Source: Pseudonocardia kunmingensis (GTDB lineage: Bacteria; Actinomycetota; Actinomycetes; Mycobacteriales; Pseudonocardiaceae). Taken from it: DNA of 64,000 nucleotides. Below are positions 59,239 to 64,000 of this stretch, one piece after another (within the stretch, counting starts at the first letter, position 1; every line of letters begins with the position of its first letter). The DNA lies in NCBI RefSeq assembly GCF_006716445.1, contig NZ_VFPA01000010.1, forward strand, positions 22,704-86,703. The letters run 5' to 3'. The position numbers and the translations under genes are program-made. The notes beneath the pieces are model-generated. The model saw nothing but the letters and a program-made list of their open reading frames with translations. It had not been told where the DNA came from and did not search any database.

Positions 59239-60048
59239 CTAGGCGCGGATCGTCGTCACCGCGTGCTCGCGGGCCGGGGTGCGCAGCAGGGCGTCGAGGT
59301 CGCCGAACAGGTCTGCGGCACGCCCGCCGAGCCACCCGTCGGGCAGGAGGTCCGGGGGCAGGCCCGGATCGAGGTAGGGCAGGCGGCGCCACACCGTGAG
59401 CATCGGCACGTAGATCTCGAACGCCGTGCGGGTGCCGTCGTCGGAGCCCTTCCAGCGGGACTCCGCATCGGAGAAGCGTTCGAGGAAGTCGCCGTACTCG
59501 GCGTTGATGCTGTCGAGGTCCCACCACTGCGCCACCTGCCGGCACAGCGAGCTGAAACCTTCGTGGCGTGCCGAGAACAGGTCGACGTAGGGGGACAGCC
59601 CACGCCGCTCCAGGGTCCGGGCGACCTCGTCGCGGAGGTGGCCGGGTGCCACCCACACCCCGGGCGCGGCCGTGCCGAACCCCATGCCCGACAGCGTGGT
59701 GCGCAGGATGTGCCGCTTCTCCCGCTCCGACTCGGGGATGGAGAACACCACGAGCAGGAAGCCCTCCGAGGCGCGGGCCCGCCTGCGGTCGAAGATGCGC
59801 ACGTCGCCCTCCCGGAGCACCTCGAGGGCGCTCTCGGACAGCGCGTAACCCGCGGCCGACCCGGCCTTCATCGCCAGCAGGACGCCGCGCCGCTTGAGCC
59901 GGGAGATCGACGACCGGACCCCGGCGGAGTCGACGCCGAGGTCTCCCATCAACCGCACCACGGAGCTCACCGACATCCAGTTGTGCTCGTCGCGCGCGTA
60001 CAGCCCGTACAGCGTCAGGATGAGCTGGCGCGGGGCGATCTCTGCCAT
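59239..60048 (-). CDS. PaaX-family transcriptional regulator (anthranilate module)
   Basis: A 269-residue PaaX-type protein: SAGVRSSISRLKRRGVLLAM is the DNA-binding helix, SEGFLLVVFSIPESEREKRH the central domain, and YLDPGLPPDLLPDGWLGG the C-terminal signature. It is a distant paralogue of the regulator at 25608. It lies 23 bases after the CoA ligase in the same direction, so it is probably cotranscribed and responds to 2-aminobenzoyl-CoA. Confidence 0.9.
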   Translation of the reverse strand: MAEIAPRQLILTLYGLYARDEHNWMSVSSVVRLMGDLGVDSAGVRSSISRLKRRGVLLAMKAGSAAGYALSESALEVLREGDVRIFDRRRARASEGFLLVVFSIPESEREKRHILRTTLSGMGFGTAAPGVWVAPGHLRDEVARTLERRGLSPYVDLFSARHEGFSSLCRQVAQWWDLDSINAEYGDFLERFSDAESRWKGSDDGTRTAFEIYVPMLTVWRRLPYLDPGLPPDLLPDGWLGGRAADLFGDLDALLRTPAREHAVTTIRA

Positions 60049-60071
60049 GGCGGAAGCCTAGGTCGGGGCGC

Positions 60072-61682
60072 TCACGACGACCGCAGGCGGAACCGTTGGA
60101 GCTTGCCCGTCGCCGTGCGCGGCAGCGCGTCGACGAAGTGCACGAGCCGCGGGTACTTGTAGGGCGCGATCGTGGCCTTGACGTGGCGCTGGATCTGCGC
60201 GGCGACCGCGTCGCCCGCCGGGGCGCCGTCGCGGAGGCGGACGAACGCGGTGACGACGGACCCGCGCGCGTCGTCGGGCGTGCCGACGACCGCGCACTCG
60301 AGCACGTCCGGGTGGGTCAGCACGGCCTCCTCCACCTCGGGGCCGGCGATGTTGTAGCCGGAGGAGACGATCATGTCGTCGTTGCGGGCGTGGTACCAGA
60401 AGTAGCCGTCCGGATCGCGCGTGAAGGTGTCACCGGTGATGTTCCAGCCGTTCTCGACGTAGATCTTCTGCCGATCGTCGGCGAGGTACCGGCATCCGGT
60501 GGGTCCCTTCACCGCCAGCCGTCCCGGCGTGCCGTCCGGTACCGGCTCACCGGCCTCGTCGACGATCCGCGCCTGGTAACCCGGCACCACCCGTCCCGTG
60601 GCGCCCGGCCGGATGTCGTCGTCGGCCGCCGAGATGAACACGTGCAGCATCTCGGTGGACCCGATGCCGTCGATCAGGCGCACACCCGTGGACGCGTGGA
60701 ACGCGCGCCACGTCGCCTCGCCGAGGTGCTCCCCGGCCGACACGGCGCGGCGCAGGGTGGAGAGCAGCCCGGCATCGCCGTCGGCGATCATCGCCCGGTA
60801 GGCGGTCGGCGCCGTGAAGCACACCGTGACGCGGTGGGCGGCGACGTGCCGGGCGAGCTCGGCAGGGGTGGCCTTCTCGATCAGGAGGGTGCTCGCCCCG
60901 GCCCGGAGCGGGAACACCAGACCTCCCCCGAGACCGAACGTGAACGCGAGCGGCGGGGTGCCGGCGAAGACGTCGTCCGGGCGCGGCTTCACCACGTGCA
61001 CCGAGAACGTGTCGGCGATCGCGAGGACGTCGCGGTGGAAGTGCATCGTGGCCTTCGGCCGGCCGGTGGTGCCCGAGGTGAAGGCGAGCAGCGCGACGTC
61101 GTCGGCCGCGGTGAGCACGTCCTCGAACCGGTCGGGCAGGTCGGCGACGAGCGCGCACAGGTCGTCGGTGCCCGGGCCGCCGTAGGGAACGGTGGTGACG
61201 CCCTCGAGCCCGTCGCCGGTCAGCTCGGCCACGAACCGGTGGTCGCAGAGGGCGATGTCGGCGGCCGCGATCTCCCGGATGTCGCGCAGCTCGCGGGCGC
61301 GCAGCATCGGCATCGTCGGCACCGCCACCGCGCCGGCCTTCAGCACCCCGAACCAGCAGGCGACGAGCCAGGGGTTGTTCGGACCGCGGAGGAGCACGCG
61401 GTTGCCGGGCACGACGCCGAGCCGGTCGACGAGGAAGTGCGCGACCCGGTTGGCGGTCGCCCGCAGGCGGCCGTAGCTCCACGTCTCGCCCGCCGGGGTG
61501 AGCAGGCACGGGCGATCGGCCCCGTGCCCGGCGATGACGTCGTCGAGGAGCGCGGTCGCGCAGTTGAGGCGTTCGGGGTACTGCAGCTGCGGAAGGTCGA
61601 AGTGCAGCTCGGGCCAGTTGTCCGCCGGCGGCAGGCTGGTGCGGCAGGTGGTGTCGACGTGGGTCGTAGGAGACAGGATCAC
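60072..61682 (-). CDS. 2-Aminobenzoate (anthranilate)-CoA ligase, benzoate-CoA ligase family
   Basis: A 536-residue AMP-forming ligase of the benzoate-CoA ligase group. LAFTSGTTGRPKATMHFHRD is the phosphate loop, LAFTFGLGGGLVFPL the acyl-pocket segment, IGSTEMLHVFISA the A5 motif, NDDMIVSSGYNIAGPEVE the hinge and RTATGKLQRFRLR the catalytic lysine. The GTG start follows AAGGAG. With the fused monooxygenase/reductase and RidA nearby, anthranilate is the likely acid. The step gives 2-aminobenzoyl-CoA, AMP and PPi. Confidence 0.88.
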   Translation of the reverse strand: MILSPTTHVDTTCRTSLPPADNWPELHFDLPQLQYPERLNCATALLDDVIAGHGADRPCLLTPAGETWSYGRLRATANRVAHFLVDRLGVVPGNRVLLRGPNNPWLVACWFGVLKAGAVAVPTMPMLRARELRDIREIAAADIALCDHRFVAELTGDGLEGVTTVPYGGPGTDDLCALVADLPDRFEDVLTAADDVALLAFTSGTTGRPKATMHFHRDVLAIADTFSVHVVKPRPDDVFAGTPPLAFTFGLGGGLVFPLRAGASTLLIEKATPAELARHVAAHRVTVCFTAPTAYRAMIADGDAGLLSTLRRAVSAGEHLGEATWRAFHASTGVRLIDGIGSTEMLHVFISAADDDIRPGATGRVVPGYQARIVDEAGEPVPDGTPGRLAVKGPTGCRYLADDRQKIYVENGWNITGDTFTRDPDGYFWYHARNDDMIVSSGYNIAGPEVEEAVLTHPDVLECAVVGTPDDARGSVVTAFVRLRDGAPAGDAVAAQIQRHVKATIAPYKYPRLVHFVDALPRTATGKLQRFRLRSS

Positions 61683-61711
61683 GGCCGGCTCTCCTTCGCG
61701 GTGTGACCCGG

Positions 61712-61741
61712 ACACTATTGCGCAACTGTGACGGCAGTCAA
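61712..61741 (-). promoter_or_regulatory. Predicted promoter for the CoA ligase operon
   Basis: Leftward TTGACT (complement at 61736-61741) and TAGTGT (complement at 61712-61717) are 18 bases apart, a good -35/TANNNT pair. TTGCGCAA, an 8-bp palindrome (61718-61725), lies in the spacer and may be a regulator site. The promoter starts directly after the TetR stop codon. Confidence 0.5.
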
Positions 61742-61746
61742 TGCGC

Positions 61747-62388
61747 CTATATATGTACCTGACCCTCATTGCGGCCGGGGCGCGTCGGACTGGAGGCGGC
61801 GTCAATGACGCCGTGGACGGCGCGGCTGATCCTGTCGGCAGCGCGGTCGGGGTCGGGTTGCCCGGCGTCGAGCCAGGCGATGACGGCCTCGATCGTGAGC
61901 GTCGGTATGAGCCGGGCGGCCCAGTCCAGCCACGCGCCGTCGGGGATCATCGCGGCGAGGTTGCGTCGGGCGATATCGACGGAGCCGGCGGCCAGGCCGT
62001 CCATCCGCCCGCGGAACTCGGGTTCGCGCGCTGCGTGGCGGAACAGCAGCCGGAAGGCGTCCGGGTCCGCGGCGGCGGCCTGGAGCAGGGCCGGGATGGC
62101 CTGCTCGTCGAAGTCGTCGCTGCCGACGCTGCCCTCCAAGCGCCGGCACGCGCGGTCGAGGACGGCGGCGTACAGGTCGGCTTTCGAGTCGAAGTGCCGG
62201 TAGAGCAGGACCCGCGTGATCGCGGCCTCGGCGGCGATCTGGTCGAGGCCGGTGGCGGCGAACCCGGTTCGGGCGAAGGCCCGGGTGGCGGCGTCGAGGA
62301 TCTGTGCGCGCCGGTCGGCGCGCCGCATCCGCCGCGCCGTCGGGCCCTCCGGATCGGGCCCCTCGCCGGCCCTGGCCTCGTCGCCCAT
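61747..62388 (-). CDS. TetR-family transcriptional regulator
   Basis: A 213-residue TetR protein with the HTH TGLDQIAAEAAITRVLLYRHF. The ATG at 62388 follows AGAGGGGTGG. It diverges from a cytochrome P450 gene, and a long inverted repeat sits between them, so it probably represses both. The acidic N-terminal tail (GDEARAGEGPDPEGPT) is unstructured. Confidence 0.9.
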   Translation of the reverse strand: MGDEARAGEGPDPEGPTARRMRRADRRAQILDAATRAFARTGFAATGLDQIAAEAAITRVLLYRHFDSKADLYAAVLDRACRRLEGSVGSDDFDEQAIPALLQAAAADPDAFRLLFRHAAREPEFRGRMDGLAAGSVDIARRNLAAMIPDGAWLDWAARLIPTLTIEAVIAWLDAGQPDPDRAADRISRAVHGVIDAASSPTRPGRNEGQVHI

Positions 62389-62411
62389 GCCACCACCCCT
62401 CTTGTTTACGT

Positions 62412-62440
62412 CAGAGTCTACAAGTAGTTTGTTTACTCTG
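62412..62440. promoter_or_regulatory. TetR operator between TetR and P450 genes
   Basis: CAGAGTCTACA (62412-62422) and TGTTTACTCTG (62430-62440) form an 11-7-11 inverted repeat with two mismatches. Three direct GTTTAC copies (62404, 62431, 62443) and one GTCTAC lie in the same AT-rich stretch. It covers the promoter area of both divergent genes. Confidence 0.6.
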
Positions 62441-62475
62441 AAGTTTACACACGGAAATCTACTTGGGAGAGCTCG

Positions 62476-63651
62476 ATGACGAGTGTCGTGCAGCTGCCGT
62501 TCGATCAGCCGGTCCCGCTCCGGGTGGCGCCGTTGCTGCGGCAGCTCCAGGCCACGGGGCCGGTGCACCGTGTCCGTACCGCGGTCGGGGACGACGCGTG
62601 GTTGGTGACGGGGTACGACCAGGTGCGGGGTCTGCTCGACGACGACCGGCTCGGGCGCTCCCACCCCGACCCCGGGAAGGCGGCGCGGACCGGGGAGTCG
62701 GCGTTGTTCGGGGGTCCGCTGGGTGAGTTCGCGACCGAGCATGCCGATCACTCCCGGATGCGCGCCTTGCTGCAGCCCCACTTCTCGCCCAAGCGGATGC
62801 GTGCGCTCGGGCCGCGTGTCGAAGAGCTCACCGGCGCGCTCCTCGACGATCTCGCCGAACACGGGCCGCCTGCCGACCTGCACGAGGCGCTGGCGTTGCC
62901 GTTGCCGATCATGGTGATCTGCGAGCTGCTGGGCGTGCCCTACGAGGACCGGGCGCAGTTCCGGGGGTGGACGCAGGCCGCCGCGGACGTGCGTGACCAC
63001 GCCCGCTCCATGCAAGGGCTGGGTGAGCTGTTCGGCTACGGCAAGCAGCTGGTGACGGGCAAGCGGCGCGATCCCGGGGATGACGTGATGTCACGGTTGT
63101 GCGCCGTGGAGGGCGTCAGCGACGACGAGGCGGCGGGGCTGGGGATGGCGCTGTTGTTCGCCGGGCACGAGACCACCGTCGTCGCGATCGGGCTCGGCGC
63201 GGTACGGCTGCTGACCGACCCCGCCCGATGGCGCGAGCTGCGCAGTGACCCGAGTCGCGTCGGGGCGGTGGTGGAGGAGATGCTGCGCATCCAGGCCCGC
63301 GGCGGGGGTGGCATCCCCCGCTACGCCCGCACCGATCTGGAGATCGACGGGGTCACGGTGCGGGCCGGCGAGCTGGTCCTGCTCGACAACGGTGCCGCCA
63401 ACCACGACGAGGCCGTCTTCGTTGAACCCGAGCGGTTCGACCCCACGCGCGGGGCGGGAAGGCATCTCACGTTCGGTCACGGGGCCCGCTACTGCATCGG
63501 GGCACCGCTGGCCCGCATCGAGCTGCAGGTCGTGTTCTCCCAGCTCGTCACGCGCTTCCCGGAGATGCACCTCGCGGTGGGTGTCGAGGAGCTGCGGTTC
63601 GACAGCGCCGTACTGACCGGTGGCCTGCTCGAGCTCCCGGTGATCTGGTGA
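62476..63651 (+). CDS. Cytochrome P450 monooxygenase
   Basis: A 391-residue soluble bacterial P450. AGHETT (229-234) is the I-helix oxygen site, EEMLR the ExxR motif, PERFDPTR the conserved Arg segment, and FGHGARYCIGAPLAR the heme loop with Cys340 as iron ligand. GGGAGAG precedes the ATG. No ferredoxin or reductase gene is adjacent within the window. A methyltransferase overlaps its stop, so both may modify one small molecule. Confidence 0.94.
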   Translation: MTSVVQLPFDQPVPLRVAPLLRQLQATGPVHRVRTAVGDDAWLVTGYDQVRGLLDDDRLGRSHPDPGKAARTGESALFGGPLGEFATEHADHSRMRALLQPHFSPKRMRALGPRVEELTGALLDDLAEHGPPADLHEALALPLPIMVICELLGVPYEDRAQFRGWTQAAADVRDHARSMQGLGELFGYGKQLVTGKRRDPGDDVMSRLCAVEGVSDDEAAGLGMALLFAGHETTVVAIGLGAVRLLTDPARWRELRSDPSRVGAVVEEMLRIQARGGGGIPRYARTDLEIDGVTVRAGELVLLDNGAANHDEAVFVEPERFDPTRGAGRHLTFGHGARYCIGAPLARIELQVVFSQLVTRFPEMHLAVGVEELRFDSAVLTGGLLELPVIW

Positions 63652-64000
63652 ACGCCGGGTCCGTGACGCGGCACCCGGTGTTCGCGCGCCTGTACCCGCG
63701 GATGTCCCGGGCGATGGACGAGGGAGGGCTCGTCGAGCACCGCCGCCGGCTGCTGGCCGGCTTGAGCGGCGAGGTCGTCGAGATCGGCGCCGGGCCGGGC
63801 GGCAACTTCCCGCACTACCCGCCGGCGGTCGCCCGCGTGTTGGCGGTGGAGCCCGAGCTGCGGCTACGGGATATCGCTGCCAGGGCGGGTACCGACGCCC
63901 CGGTCGACGTCGAGGTGGTCGACGGCCTGGCCGAGCGCCTGCCCGCTGTCGATCGCAGCATGGACGCCGCGGTGTTCTGCCTCGTGCTGTGTTCCGTGCC
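63648..64000 (+). CDS. Class I SAM-dependent methyltransferase, N-terminal part
   Basis: The gene continues beyond the window; 117 residues are visible. VVEIGAGPGGNFPHYP is the SAM-binding motif I and VLAVEPELRLRDIA motif II; MDAAVFCLVLCSV matches motif IV. The opening HPVFARLYPRMSRAMDEGG resembles the METTL7/phospholipid-type methyltransferases. GTG overlaps the P450 stop by four bases. Acceptor unknown. Confidence 0.85.
   Translation, partial: MNAGSVTRHPVFARLYPRMSRAMDEGGLVEHRRRLLAGLSGEVVEIGAGPGGNFPHYPPAVARVLAVEPELRLRDIAARAGTDAPVDVEVVDGLAERLPAVDRSMDAAVFCLVLCSV

Noticed and set aside
1..64000. CRISPR arrays, tRNA or rRNA genes, IS elements, phage genes
   Set aside because: I looked for regularly spaced repeats, clover-leaf-like segments, transposase or integrase motifs and phage structural genes and saw none. 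The tandem repeat at 59003 has only two copies.

Overview
The window is high-GC actinobacterial DNA with many GTG (and two TTG) starts, abundant TetR, LysR, PaaX and F420-type genes and a mycothiol-type isomerase. A Pseudonocardiaceae genome, probably Pseudonocardia, is the best guess, inferred from gene content only. There are no rRNA or tRNA genes, no CRISPR array and no recognisable mobile element. Almost all of the sequence is coding, and long runs of genes overlap by 1, 4 or 8 bases, so most operons look translationally coupled.

The region reads as a catabolic island of separate modules, most with their own regulator and several with their own transporter. (1) 1-1304: the end of an ATP-dependent hydantoinase subunit and an N-carbamoylsarcosine-amidase-type hydrolase. 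(2) 1358-9933: a divergent sugar, polyol or sugar-acid regulon around a SorC regulator, with an MFS transporter, two kinases (FGGY and PfkB), a D-2-hydroxyacid dehydrogenase, an SDR, a class II aldolase and a PucR-type regulator. (3) 9916-16236: a leftward acyl-CoA operon (acyl-CoA synthetase, cysteine-less SCP-x-type thiolase, DUF35 protein, MFS, MaoC hydratase, classical thiolase) facing a LysR gene. (4) 17445-23041: MHS transporter, OsmC-like protein, AMP ligase, enoyl-CoA hydratase and a crotonyl-CoA carboxylase/reductase-type enzyme.

(5) 23157-25322: a membrane protein, a decayed NmrA-type gene, a strikingly symmetric palindromic element and a PPOX protein. (6) 25608-35072: PaaX-type regulator, aromatic-acid MFS, gentisate dioxygenase, fumarylpyruvate-hydrolase-type FAH protein, salicylyl-CoA-5-hydroxylase-type flavoprotein, ADP-forming acyl-CoA synthetase and EntE-type AMP ligase. 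Together these read as a CoA-dependent salicylate-to-gentisate pathway. (7) 35087-42133: tandem DHFR-like paralogues, a LysR regulator, and a PrpF isomerase with a tripartite tricarboxylate transporter whose TctA and TctB parts look fused.

(8) 42197-53331: mixed functions: MarR and TetR regulators, an SRPBCC gene remnant, an orphan cytochrome b (QcrB), an F420-type LLM oxidoreductase with a maleylpyruvate-isomerase-family protein, and a PLP decarboxylase with a MocR regulator. (9) 53398-61682: a complete-looking anthranilate (2-aminobenzoate) pathway via 2-aminobenzoyl-CoA, with fused monooxygenase/reductase, acyl-CoA dehydrogenase, crotonase, SDR, RidA, a second PaaX and the CoA ligase. It is driven by two overlapping divergent promoters that appear to give leaderless mRNAs. 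(10) 61747-64000: TetR, cytochrome P450 and a truncated methyltransferase. The most notable observations are the vestigial reductase domain in the salicylyl-CoA hydroxylase, the nested palindrome at 24764-24825, the crossed divergent promoters at 55771-55814, and several well-formed operator arrays.
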